From Pseudeuparius sepicola (taxonomy: Eukaryota; Arthropoda; Insecta; Coleoptera; Anthribidae), in assembly GCA_963920635.1 (NCBI GenBank), contig OY987302.1, positions 32,339,278 through 32,403,277 on the forward strand: a stretch of 64,000 nt of DNA. Direction: 5' to 3'. Under the pieces are notes generated by a model. That model was not told the origin of the DNA and did no database searches. It saw only the letters and a list, made by a program, of their open reading frames with translations. The translations under genes were made by a program, and so were the position numbers. This document shows, in pieces, positions 1 through 10,092 of this stretch (positions are counted from its first letter, which is position 1; the number at the start of each line of letters is the position of its first letter).

Positions 1-155
1 ATATTTTAAACCAAAAACCATTATCAAAGAAAATGAAAACGAAATAATAATGTAGGTCGTGAAAACCTTTAGGGTTTTACGCTCTTCAGCAGAGGTATTA
101 TATACGGGCCATAGACTAAGAGCAAACACTTCCTACTTGTATTCAATAAAGATCA

Positions 156-518
156 GTTCTTTTTAAAAACGACTTTGCGTCAACCCGCCTCGTAACTTGT
201 GCCTAATGTTACGGTACCATAATGACGCTGCTCCCTGTAGAAGAAAATGAAGGTGAGGCAGTAGGTGGTCGCAGCACAGGTGTTCGATCTCGCACATTTC
301 TTCTATTGTCTCTAGAAATTCGACCGGGTCATTTCGGCCATTGAAACGGATATTCCATCGGGTGATGTCAATTTTCGGGGTTGGATGGCAGTCGGCTGAG
401 CGGTAACGGTCTGGTTGTCTATATCTTTATTTCTAAGGTATTTCCATCCTACTGAGTCTGAACTACGGTGGGTAACAGTCGGTTCGGTGGCGGTGATCGG
501 ATTCAAGGTCTGTTTCAA
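156..518 (-). pseudogene. Retrotransposon Gag relic
   Basis: Read on the minus strand, about 405 to 156 encodes a typical retrotransposon Gag core. It has a W..RFNGRNDP segment, then VEFLETIEEM, and ends with LLQGAASLWYR. This order (RF.G..dpveFLe, then lL.GaA..WyR) is the usual signature of insect gypsy/BEL Gag proteins. The frame shifts near position 375; upstream (to 518) another frame is open. No pol partner is visible to the left. It is probably an old fragment unrelated to the elements further right. Confidence 0.5.
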
Positions 519-1718
519 GTATTATATGATTATTAGATTATTATATGATTTTACGAAAACGAAAACCTATGGTTTGATATGTCACGAAGGTCCGGAAATG
601 CGGAAAATTTCGGTTCGTCTGTGGCAGACCGATATTCACAGCCGGAGGTGGAAATGACAATTTGACAGTGAAACCCGATTTAGTGACCCCGAAAACCTAC
701 GAAATGGTAATTCTCTAACTGTATGTATAAGCTCAGGGGCGGTACTTGGGAAGTCCCGATAATTGCAGTCGATACTCCCAAATAACTGCCGGACAGCGGG
801 CGGAAATATATACAAAAGGGGCGGTGTAAGATAGTCCCAACAATTGCTGCCGATACTATCTTACTGCCGCCGTTCGGACAGCGGACTGCCGGTTATCTTG
901 ATACGACTACAGCTTAATTGGTTCGGCGGAATCTGGCTTCGAGTAATTGCAGGCACGAACCAAGGTTCAGCCTTATCGGGAAAGCTTACTCCCAGTATAG
1001 GTCTGGCCTACCTAATGGTCATCGGCGTAAGACAACCAACGGTCTGATCGGCCGAGGATTTATTGCCGGGTTACTAAGGCCTTCCGCGGGCCCCTGGCGC
1101 CATCTATCGGCGGTTCGGGCGGACCAGGCGGACCCGCGAAAAATGACGGGGAGTGCTACTGGTAGACTAAGTATCGGCGGTAAGATGCAAACGGAAAATC
1201 AAGGAGAAAAGCGTGGTAGCCTTATTATAAGCGGCGATTGATGAGAGAATTAAGGAGAGAAGCGCGGTAACTTCGTTACAGTGTTATATTACTTACTAAT
1301 TTTTGAAATTTATCGATTGTTGTTTGCAAAAGAGATAATTGATGCAACATACTTGTTTTCATTTTTCCTTGACTATTTTGTAAATTTATAATTTAAGAAT
1401 CATATTTTTCAACGTTGGCTTGGTCTAAATTTCCAGTTTTGCATTTTAAAAGTGAACCAAGTGCGTTGAAAATCACGTTTTTGTCTAAGATTTTCGATTA
1501 ACGGATGAATTTGATTTATTTGTTTCTTCGCTTTTCTAAAGTCATCAAAGGATTGAAAGTATTGAAATATTCGAGTAATTTTTAATTTTGCTTACTATGT
1601 TATTTTATTGTTTTTTTAAGTAAATAAAATTCATCAACAATTGGAGTTAAGTCAAAAACTTGTACTAATGATCAATAACTTGAAATAATTTTGCTTTTCC
1701 GAGTTTATATGGTAGGAG
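519..1718. other. Intergenic, no gene seen
   Basis: The first half (about 600-1250) is richer in GC than the surroundings and holds short related blocks around 745-790 and 815-870. I see no protein family in any frame. The second half is AT-rich and featureless. Confidence 0.4.
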
Positions 1719-2570
1719 CTGGACCAACACTATATTAAAGACCCGAGCATGCCGTCATATTTCATTGTTGTTTACGGATTGGGGTGGCGCTACACGACGA
1801 AAAAAATTATAGGTTATAGGAGGGCATTCTGGGGCTATTGGGATGTCAGTTTCTGACGTTTAAAAAATCCAAAATTTTAAATATCCAGCTTTTTTACGAT
1901 TTACCTTCTTTTTACGGTAACGAATTGTCTTTGCATCCAGTATTTGGCAGTTTTATCCCATTAATACGGCTTTTCGCGGTAGATTTGTTTGTGATAACAT
2001 GAAATTTTCGCGTACATGAAGAAAATGTTATGCACAGACCAATAGGTGAATTTCAGAAGAACAAAAATACTATTTTGGAATTATGGTATGATCTGATCAA
2101 CCAGCTGCAGAAGCGAAAATTAAAGATATTATTTTGGAAGAGTATTTTTTAACGTATGCAGGAATGAAAATAGAACATTTTGTTTATAGCTTCAAAGCGA
2201 ACCAATAGTCCTCCATATAAAGAAGAAACTGAAAAATTTTTTGCTTACTTACACTACAACTAGCCATGGACTGCGTTTCAAACCAAAAGGTACCAAATAC
2301 TCTTGCTTGCTTTTTAGACTCGCTTTTCTTAGAAAATGTATGGAAATATGCCATGTGAACTTGTCAAATTAGAGGGACATAACAAACAAATATTTTATTT
2401 TATTTTGAATATTAACTTCGTTGTAACAGACATATTTGCAGTTTATAAAAGATTCTGCAACAATGGTGTTTTAACTAAAACCACCGCGTAAATTTGTTTC
2501 GTCGTGTAGCGCCAGTGGCGATCGCTTGAAACAGCGCTATGCACAGGTCTTTAATATAGTGTTGGTCCAG
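1719..2570. mobile_element. 852-bp TIR element (MITE-like)
   Basis: The ends are a perfect 25-bp inverted repeat (CTGGACCAACACTATATTAA and five more bases at the left, its complement at the right). It is flanked by a direct 7-bp duplication GTAGGAG (1712-1718 and 2571-2577). A second inverted pair lies subterminally (GGCGCTACACGACGA near 1787; complement near 2499). There is no long ORF. TIRs plus subterminal inverted repeats and a 7-8-bp duplication recall hAT- or P-like elements, but the superfamily is inference. Confidence 0.75.
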
Positions 2571-2606
2571 GTAGGAGTCCAGGATATTGGTTAAAGTCGT
2601 GGAAAG

Positions 2607-3761
2607 TCACGTCGCTTGCGACGAGGTGGAGGGTAGTCCATCTGAAACGTCGTAAATATCGGGGTTAGAGTCGTTGTCATTATTTTCGTCGGAATTTTGC
2701 ATTATTTTTGTTTCATTTATATGAACAATTTCTTTCTTTTTGGTCGTTGGGTGTTCAATTTCAATTTTACTGTTTTCTAAAATGGCATAGGGACCTAGAA
2801 ATTTGTTCAATAATTTTGCTGAACGTGATTCAGATTTTTTATAAACATTAGATCCAATTTTTAATTTTAATGCTTTTTTATTTTGATTGATTTTATCAAT
2901 TATTTTTTGTTTTTCTGTAATGACTAATTTTTTACCTTTTCGTATAAAGCTTGAGTGTTAGTTCGATGGTTGTGAATATATTCCGTATAAACTTGAGTAG
3001 GAATTAAATTAATAGGATCACGAGAATCAGTGTGTCCAAAAATATAAGTTCATAAGGGGTGAAATTTGTGTTTGAATGTATGGTACTATTATATGCAATA
3101 ACAGGATATGGCATTAAGGATAAGACAGAGGATTGCTTGTTAATTTCTTTTAAGAGTCTAATATGCTCAATAAGAGTAGAATGAAATCTTTCGATTGGTG
3201 AATTTGTTTCGTGATGTCTTGCAGTAGTAAAATGTACGTCAATTTTATGTAATTTTAACAAAGCTTTAAAATGTTCATTTTTGAATTCGGAGCCGTTATC
3301 AGTTACTATTTGTTTTGGAGTTCCGCAACAAGAAAAATATTTTATTAAGTTTTCACAAGCCGAAGTTGCATTTCCGTCGTATGGTAATGCTTGCGTGTAT
3401 TTTGAAAATGTATCTATGATCGTGACCATTTAAGGGTTGATCTGGTGGATGACAATGATATTTTGCCTTTTGGAATATTTCGCAGTTATTAATAAATTTT
3501 GATATATCGGATTTCATGGATTTCCAATAATAGTTGTTTTTAGAAATTTGTACCTTCATGTTTGTATTTTATTAAAAGTTCTCTTTCGTCTGGTAACGCG
3601 TTATTAATTAATTTTGTACATTCAACCAATTTTAAATTTGGAAAGTGTAAAGCAAGCGCTTTTTGAAAAAGTGTTCTTAATTCTTTTGAGAAAAAGTATA
3701 TGTATGTTGTCTTGTTACCCAAATATTGTTTCAAAAAATCTACTATAATTTTTAGATCCAT
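2607..3761 (-). pseudogene. Element C integrase, frameshifted
   Basis: Three overlapping frames carry a gypsy-type integrase. The zinc-binding end shows NNCEIFQKAK (about 3480). The core shows IIDTFSKYTQALP (about 3415), the second catalytic Asp in IVTDNGSEF and the catalytic Glu in SPIERFHSTL. The stretch between the zinc region and the IIDTFSKY segment is shortened, so the first catalytic Asp may be missing. The C-terminal part (2810-2607) has the FLGPYAILE segment typical of the IN C-terminal SH3-like domain (N-K-F-x-GPY). Not functional as read. Confidence 0.75.
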
Positions 3762-3808
3762 TGGTAAGGAAGCTTTGACGATATGGTGCCCTTCAAAAGT
3801 TTCGTTTT

Positions 3809-4630
3809 CTATGTTTGTATAGGAGAGTAAGGAGATCTTTTTATAATTAATTGATTTGATTTATTATTTACAATATCGTCCAAAATTGGAATTTCCGCAA
3901 AATCGTCGAGTTCATTATTACTATGAATAGTTTGGGACGTTTCTGTACGAGGTGGTATAATCTGAATCTTTTGTAAAATTTCAATTTTAGGTCTCGTTAT
4001 ATTTTCTAAAGTTTGGGAAACATCGTCAGGGTTTAGAGCATTAGGATCAAAATCTGTGAAAAGTTCAGGTTCTAAGTTATCTGGGGCATTAGGGTCAATG
4101 TTTTCTAAAAATTTGTCAATTTCAGTATTAATATCTCCAGGATTATTAACTACAGATTGGGTTTCAAGGGCGTTCAATGAAATTCGTGAAAAGGCGTCCG
4201 CATTAGTATTTTGTTTACCTTTTTTATAATTTTTTTCGAAATCGAATTCTTCAAGTCTAAGTCTGCAACGGATTAATTTTGAATTAGGTTCCTGGAGGTT
4301 AAAAAGCCAAACCAGCGGTCTATGGTCTGTGTAAATTTGAAATTTCCTGCCAAATAAATATGGACGAAAATATTTGCATGACCAACAAATGGCAAGCAGT
4401 TCCTTTTCTATTGTGGAATATTTTTGTTCTGTCTCATTCAAAGTTCTAGAGGCGTACGCAATGGGGTTGTCGTTGGGAGGTGTTCCTTGTGATAGAATAG
4501 CACCAAGAGCCACATTGGAGGCGTCTGTTGTTAAAACAAATTGTTTGTCCAATCAGGGTATTTTAAAATAGGTGAATTAATGAGCAGTTCTTTTAATTTA
4601 TTATAAGATGCTATAAATTCGGGAGAGTGT
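3809..4630 (-). pseudogene. Element C RNase H domain
   Basis: The RT-connected RNase H of gypsy elements. It shows [17 protein letters not shown] near the start, [21 protein letters not shown], then [11 protein letters not shown], and NADAFSRI at the end. The catalytic TDA and TDH aspartates are present, unlike in elements A and B. The link to the RT is cut by an insert at about 4640-5500. A downstream acidic, proline-rich stretch (about 4130-3820) joins it to integrase. Confidence 0.8.
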
Positions 4631-4639
4631 TTGATGTGG

Positions 4640-5500
4640 AGATCTCAGCCCTTGTTGGTGGTAGTTGGCGAGCGGATTTATACAGGGTGAGCCACAATAT
4701 ACTTTTTAGTGTGGGCCTAAGGGTGTATGACGGAAACACAGGAATAGTTTGATATGTATATTAAAATTAAATACGATACCCTACATTGGGTTAACAAAAT
4801 ACAGTTAAGTAGGAAGTTTAAAAACATGTGCAATAATTATTATTGAATAAAATTAAAAATCTATAAGTTCGTACAATGCTACACTCAAGATATCTGAAAT
4901 ATGACCCTTTTCTAAGTAACAAAATTCAAACGTTTCAAAAGATACACTGATATGATAGGCAATAGAATTTAAAATAAGAAACAAGACAATATGACAAAAT
5001 GGCACAAATACATAACTATGGCATAAAATGACAAACCTTCAGATTAAAATACAAAATTTGCAAAAGATTCCCCAAAAGAATAAAATTACTTGATTTCCTA
5101 AATAGAATAAAATTACTTGACTTTGTAAAGCTTTGCTTAATTTCCAGCACAAGTTTGTATAAGAATGTAATTCAAAATTTACTCGAAATTTCTGACATAA
5201 AATAGTTCAATTTAAAAAACAAAATATAAAATTATTTCTGCTTGAATAAAATAAAAACTCTGACATCTACAGTAAAATAATATGGTTCCAAATAAATTCC
5301 TAAAAATCATAATGCAGTTCACAAAATATATTAAATTATTTTTAATTAATTAAAAATGCACAATAAAGTCAATTTCTCTAAAAGTTTCCAAAATAATTCA
5401 AAATTCAAAAATAAAAAGGCAATTCAGACACAAAGGAATCAAAACACAAATATTTGGCTTTTTGGTCAGCCCGAACTTACTGCGGTGCTTAGGAGAGTAT
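4640..5500. mobile_element. Unidentified insert in element C pol
   Basis: Pol homology stops near 5505 (RT thumb/connection) and resumes near 4635 (connection to RNase H), leaving about 860 bp of unrelated AT-rich DNA. It contains a TACAGGGTGAGCCA sequence at about 4679 similar to ends of short insect DNA elements. No ORF or clear TIR was found and exact borders are uncertain. Confidence 0.5.
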
Positions 5501-5504
5501 TTAT

Positions 5505-6240
5505 TTCTTGATTTTCTTCATTTTAAACTGGGTGACGTTCTGCGGCTGGATCTTAGCAAAATCCTTGATAAAACGTCGATAAGTATCATCCTAATCCAAG
5601 GAAGGATATGATTTCTTTTTGGGTGGTAGGTATTGGGAAATTTGTGACAGCTTTGATTTTGTCGGGATTAGGTTTAACTCTGTTACTACGTGTCCTAAAT
5701 AGGAGACTTCTTTCCGGAGAAACTCACATTTATCGAGTTGCACTTTAAAATTGGAATTTCTTAGGCGATTAAATACAGCAGTTAATTTTTCAATGTGTTC
5801 TTTGAGTGAAGTAGAAAAAATTATAATGTCATCGAGGTATACAAGACAATATTCGTTTTGAAGGCCACGGAGTACATTATACATAACTCTTTGGAATGTA
5901 CTGGGAGAGTTTCTGAGAGCAAATGGCATGCGTTTAAATTGATAGTGACCAGTTCTGTAGAAAAAGCCGTTTTGGGTATATCTTCTGGTGACATCTCGAT
6001 CTGGTGGAAACCATTTGCTAAATCTAGGGTTGTAAAGTAGTGAGCTTTGCCTAATTTGTCAAGTATCTCTGTGATATTTGGTAATGGAATTTTATCTTCT
6101 ATAGTTTTTAAATTTAGTTTTCGAAAATCAATTACCATGCGCCATTTCTTTTTTCCGGATGCGTCTAATTTTTTGGGCACAATCCAAATAGGACTGTTCC
6201 AGGGAGAGTTTGAGTGTTCTATAATTACGTTTTTTTAGCA
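5505..6240 (-). pseudogene. Element C reverse transcriptase
   Basis: A gypsy-type reverse transcriptase with [32 protein letters not shown], the [16 protein letters not shown] block and the catalytic YLDDII box (about 5835). One frameshift lies near 5930-5940, and the frame is lost again by about 5590. It would copy element RNA to DNA in cytoplasmic particles. The frameshifts and insert say it is defunct. Confidence 0.85.
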
Positions 6241-6257
6241 TTTTTTAATTTGAGAAT

Positions 6258-6642
6258 TTACTTCTGGTTTGTATATTTCAGGGTATCTATAGGTCTTTGT
6301 TGAAATTCAAAGCAAAGTTTTCTTATAGCATAGTATTCTTCCGAGTTACAATGATTTAATCCCAATTTTTTTAAATTGGCTTTTAATAGATTATCGTCAA
6401 TTTCAAGAAGTTCATTATCTGTTTCTATTTTGTCTAAAAAATAGTGTTCGTCTTCGTGCAATGTTTCAATATTAAGAGGTTCATAAAACTTGATTTTAAC
6501 AGGCGTTTCGTTCGAGTTTGTTATTGTCGTAAGAGCGAAAGAATCTACATTTACTATTGCTGATGGCATCTCAGTTGAGTTTCCAAGGTCCGTGTAATCT
6601 AATATACCTATACCATGTGATAAGGTCACTGGCACGTTAACC
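6258..6642 (-). pseudogene. Element C protease-RT linker
   Basis: The segment between protease and RT, starting VTLSHGIGILDYTDL and containing the NVDSFALTTITNSNET stretch that in gypsy Pol proteins precedes the RT. It is joined to the protease region only across the hAT insert at 6643-8149. It carries no macrodomain, in contrast to element A. Confidence 0.65.
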
Positions 6643-7077
6643 CAGCCCCGGATCTAGAGGGGGCAAACCGGGGCACTTGCCCCGGGCGGCACTTTCAGGG
6701 GGCGCCAAAATCATAATAATATGTTTGAAAATTGATAACAAATTATTAAAAAACATATTTTTTAAATAATTTGGTAACCTTAATTATTCATAAAATAAAT
6801 TATTTAAATTCAAGTTCCGGCGATTATATTGTACATCCTAAATGTAATATATCGTCGGTGAAGTGCTAGTAACTTTTAACTAAACTAACAAGAAGAAACA
6901 ACCGCCGATGCAAATTTGAACTTTTATTTTGAACTATTTGCTATAGTACTGGTTCTGCTATGTCCCATTTGACTTAAATTTTGTAGCTAAAGTTCTAGGT
7001 GGGTAATCTGTGTAAAGTACATAATATTTTTACATTGTAATTATTGGTTAATCAGTAAATTCCTCGTTTGTAAATAC

Positions 7078-7840
7078 AGGGTGTCCCAGGATAAGCGAAA
7101 CCAGAGGTGTAAAAGTCCATAAATTTTCGAGTTTCAATTTAGACATTTTCGATCCAAGCCCTGCTTGTCTATAAAATAATGTTCACCATATTTTTAATTT
7201 TAAAAATCAAGTTTAGGCCTTGACAGGAACGATTTATTTATTTTCTTTTTCGACAATATATCGAAAAATGTCATTAGAAAAAGTTGCTGAGAATTTAAAA
7301 TTATGCCCGTGTCAATTTTCAAAATAATTGGCCTACTTTGATTTTCATCCATTTTATTTCCTATAGGTAGGACTACCCTTGCCGTTTAAGATAACAAAAA
7401 ACTTCATTAGAAAAGACTGCAAAATTTGGACTAATTCTGTATACTTTGATTCGTTTGAAATAATACAAGTTCAATCAAAGTAGGCCGAACGAGTCAAAAT
7501 TTCGCAGTCTTGCATACTTTTTTATTCTGAATAACTTTTTCTAATGAATTTTTTTGTTGTCGATAGTTTACCTACCTGTAGGAAATAAAATGGAAGAAAA
7601 TCAAAGTTGGCTAATTATTTTGAAAATAGACACCGCACAGGGACATAATTTCCAATTCTAAGCAATTTTTCGATATCTTGTCGGGAAAAGGCACTTTCTT
7701 TATACACAGAAAATAAATAAATCGTCTCTGTCAAGGCCTACTTGATTCTTCAAAATTAAAAATATGGTGACTATTATTTTCTAGACAAGCAGACTTGTTG
7801 GAACTCGATTTTTTTTTGTTGATTTTTGCAAGGAACAAGG
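7078..7840. repeat. Foldback repeat nested in hAT relic
   Basis: The two halves are imperfect reverse complements centred near 7480. For example 7165-7240 (CTGCTTGTCTATAAAATAAT ... TTGACAGG) pairs with 7715-7795, and the internal TTTTCATCCATTTTATTTCC pairs with a block near 7580. The start TACAGGGTGTCCCAGG resembles ends of many short insect elements. No coding content. Confidence 0.6.
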
Positions 7841-7841
7841 A

Positions 7842-7973
7842 ACCGTATTTAAAGCGTTTCTTAATGTTAGTATAGCTTTAAGAATATACTGCACATTACC
7901 TATGACATCTGAAAGCTATGAGCGAAGCTTCAGCAAACTTGTCGTCACACAAATGAAAAAGTTATCAGAATAG
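7842..7973 (+). pseudogene. hAT transposase C-terminal fragment
   Basis: A short plus-strand reading frame reads VSIALRIYCTLPMTSESYER followed by SFSKL, then a stop at 7971. This matches the C-terminal dimerisation region of hAT transposases (la..l.iP.tS...ERsFS.l). The upstream catalytic part is missing, replaced by the foldback repeat. It supports the hAT assignment of the surrounding TIRs. Confidence 0.7.
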
Positions 7974-8159
7974 GTAATAAAGTGTACAAATTTATTAATG
8001 GGTTTTTATTCTCCCCTCCCGGGAACAAAAAAATGCCACCCATTATATATTTGTGAGTTTTTTTTAACAATTTCTCTCGAACGCTAGAGAGAGGAGGCGC
8101 CACTATCAAGTTTCTGCCCTGGTTCGAAAAAATCGTAGATCCGGGGCTGTTTTAATCTT

Positions 8160-8470
8160 CTGTGCTGTGCGAGGCAGAACAGTAATTTGCGTCGGTTTAA
8201 AATGTGTTTTTTGATTAATTTGAGATTTAATATGTGATTGACAAATTTCGTTTTTGGGATCTTGTATATAATGTATAATGTCAAGTTATAAATTGGTTTT
8301 TCCTATTTGAATATTAGTGTCGAATGTTTTTAAAAGGTCAATTCCTAATAGTATGTCAAATTTGGTGAAAAATCAAAAAGAAAGTCCATGTGGTACCCTA
8401 ATTTTTGAAAAATAGGAAAGAAAGGAATTTCAGCTACTTCTTCATAGTCGTAGGAGTCATAGTTAGGAAT
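8160..8470 (-). pseudogene. Element C protease region fragment
   Basis: Minus-strand frames give NYDSYDYEEVAEIPFF and then a degraded FD.LLG.DLLK-like segment (8340-8290). This is what follows the catalytic part of a gypsy protease (flap and ILG.D.L motif). Several frame changes. The catalytic D-T/S-G itself is not recognisable. Confidence 0.5.
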
Positions 8471-9452
8471 GGGCACATTTCACGTTTTTTTTCTGATAAG
8501 CTCAGATGATAGCTTTGACTAAAATATACTTATGGATTTTTTTTTTCAAATTTTTTTGAAGGCCCGTTTGGCCGAAAAAAAAATAAAAATGTCCACGGAG
8601 TGAGTATAGGTAATTTTTGTAGGTCCGGCAACGCCGCAAAATGGTCAGGTTCAAATTTAAACAGCCCGCCCACCCCCCGCCCACCGCCCACAGCTGTGAC
8701 CTATTTATTGTAAGAGTAGCCTGGCTAAACTTCGCCGCTAACACCTCTCACTAGTGAATTGTAGTGCCTTGCACCAATTTGCATCTATAAAGACATACTA
8801 TCATTATTATTATTATTATTTATTGCATTGGTTTGTTTTTGTTGGTTATTCGTTATTCGTTTGGTTAGCCATCGTTTACGTTTTGTTGTGAGTTATTGCT
8901 TAATATAATAGTGTTCAGCATGGAAGACGGCTTTGTTAAAGCATTGTTTAGTTTTCATAATGAAAAATGAAAAAACTCTCAACACAAAGAACAAATCACC
9001 AACTATCGATGAGGTTAACTCCGACTATGTAAGACGTAAACAATCGAAATGACAGTGGTGCTATGTTGCCGACTATTTTGTCGTCTACCTGGGAGGGTTT
9101 ATTACTTTAAAATGTCCTATTTAAATTACATCATAAAACTATAATTATTAAACTACAATCTGGTTATAATGGTGTGCCATATAATTAATACACCCCAGTT
9201 GTATACCTTTTATTAATAATAAGTGTTACAAAACAAGTAAATCTATTAAATTTTTTAGCCCGAACTTATGAAACTGATTGGTAAAGGGTCCAGCTGACGT
9301 CAGCAGGACCCCGATTTTCAAATTTCAATTCTAATTTTTGGCCTAGTTAAAGATAATAAAAACAAACGGGTGGACTTTTTGGGACTTTGAAGACATAATA
9401 CATAAAGTAAACGCAAAGAAAACAAAAAATTTTTTTTATGAAATGACCCCAT
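8471..9452. repeat. ~980-bp interspersed repeat, copy 1
   Basis: This block is the reverse complement, at high identity, of 58077-59045. Ends are short imperfect inverted repeats (ATGGGCACATTTCACG at the left, ATGAAATGACCCCAT at the right). It splits the Gag/protease junction of element C exactly between YYPTEYYS and NYDSYDYE. It contains an ATT microsatellite and no convincing ORF. I see no target duplication. Confidence 0.75.
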
Positions 9453-9990
9453 TGAGTAATATTCTGTGGGATAGTAATCGTTAAAATCGTCACATTCAGC
9501 GTTTGGTTCTGGATAGTATTGATAGGGGGTATTGATATTATTGATTTCATCTTCTGGGCAAAATTCCGTTTGTTCAAGGTTGAGTTGAGTTCTGTTGTTC
9601 AACTAAGTGGTTATTTAAAGGATGTTCTCTAATAGATTGAAATTTTGGTTTAAAGGATTGTTTTGTTTGTCGAGTGTACATTTTTGTTACCGTGCTTGGA
9701 GTTGTTTGTATCCATGGGTTCTGGTTTATAATCAGAATAATTATTAGGTTTAAATTGTAAAGTTGACATTTGACTTCTGGGTGGATTTGGAAAATTTCTA
9801 AATTGTCCTGATTGAGTTTGATTTGAAAATCTCAGCGAATTATTTTGAAAATTAGGTTGAAACAAAGGCTGTTGTTGAAATGTTGGTCTAAAATAATTTG
9901 ACTTGTGATAGAATTTTGAAGGTTGAGGAACAAACATTGGTTGTGGTTGATACGTAGGTCTGAAATTAGTCTCAGCCAATGTTTTCTAAA
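9453..9990 (-). pseudogene. Element C Gag C-terminal fragment
   Basis: A Gln/Pro/Asn-rich Gag tail (FRPTYQPQPMFVPQPSKFY and similar), then, after a frameshift near 9640, TQLNLEQTEFCPEDEINN leading to the protease. The capsid half of Gag is absent: the 5-prime end is truncated at about 9990 against a rearranged duplicate of the protease-RT linker. Confidence 0.6.
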
Positions 9991-9999
9991 AATTGTTCT

Positions 10000-10092
10000 A
10001 ATCTACTACATTTATTTGTCTAATCTACTACATTTACTATTACTGTGGGCATCTCAGTTGAGTTTCCAAGGTCCGTGTAATCTAATATACCA
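10000..10092 (-). repeat. Displaced duplicate of element C linker
   Basis: 10039-10090 repeats, almost base for base, 6563-6607 of the same element (GGCATCTCAGTTGAGTTTCC ... AATATACC). Just before it TCTAATCTACTACATTTA is itself doubled. This looks like a template-switch or recombination scar at the truncated 5-prime end of element C. Confidence 0.65.

Larger units (their letters stand above)
6643..8149 (+). mobile_element. hAT-like DNA transposon relic
   Basis: The ends are inverted CAGCCCCGGATCTA / TAGATCCGGGGCTG (left 6643, right 8149), the form common in insect hAT elements. The flanking octamers CGTTAACC and TTTTAATC match at five of eight positions, which would fit a decayed 8-bp target duplication. 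Inside is a C-terminal fragment of a hAT transposase (7842-7973) and a nested foldback repeat (7078-7840). It interrupts element C between protease and RT. Confidence 0.75.
2571..10092 (-). mobile_element. Gypsy retrotransposon element C, broken
   Basis: On the minus strand the order is Gag C-terminus (about 9980), protease region (8470-8160), linker (6642-6258), reverse transcriptase (6240-5505), RNase H (4630-3809) and integrase (3761-2607). This is the Ty3/gypsy order. No env follows, and I found no flanking LTR pair; the 5-prime side is replaced by a rearranged duplicate at 10000-10092. Three inserts break it: about 4640-5500, 6643-8149 and 8471-9452. Frameshifts are frequent, so it should be dead. 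Confidence 0.8.

Noticed and set aside
844..1241. Two overlapping plus-strand ORFs in the GC-richer block
   Set aside because: Overlapping frames, repeated short blocks and no recognisable domain; no support for coding.
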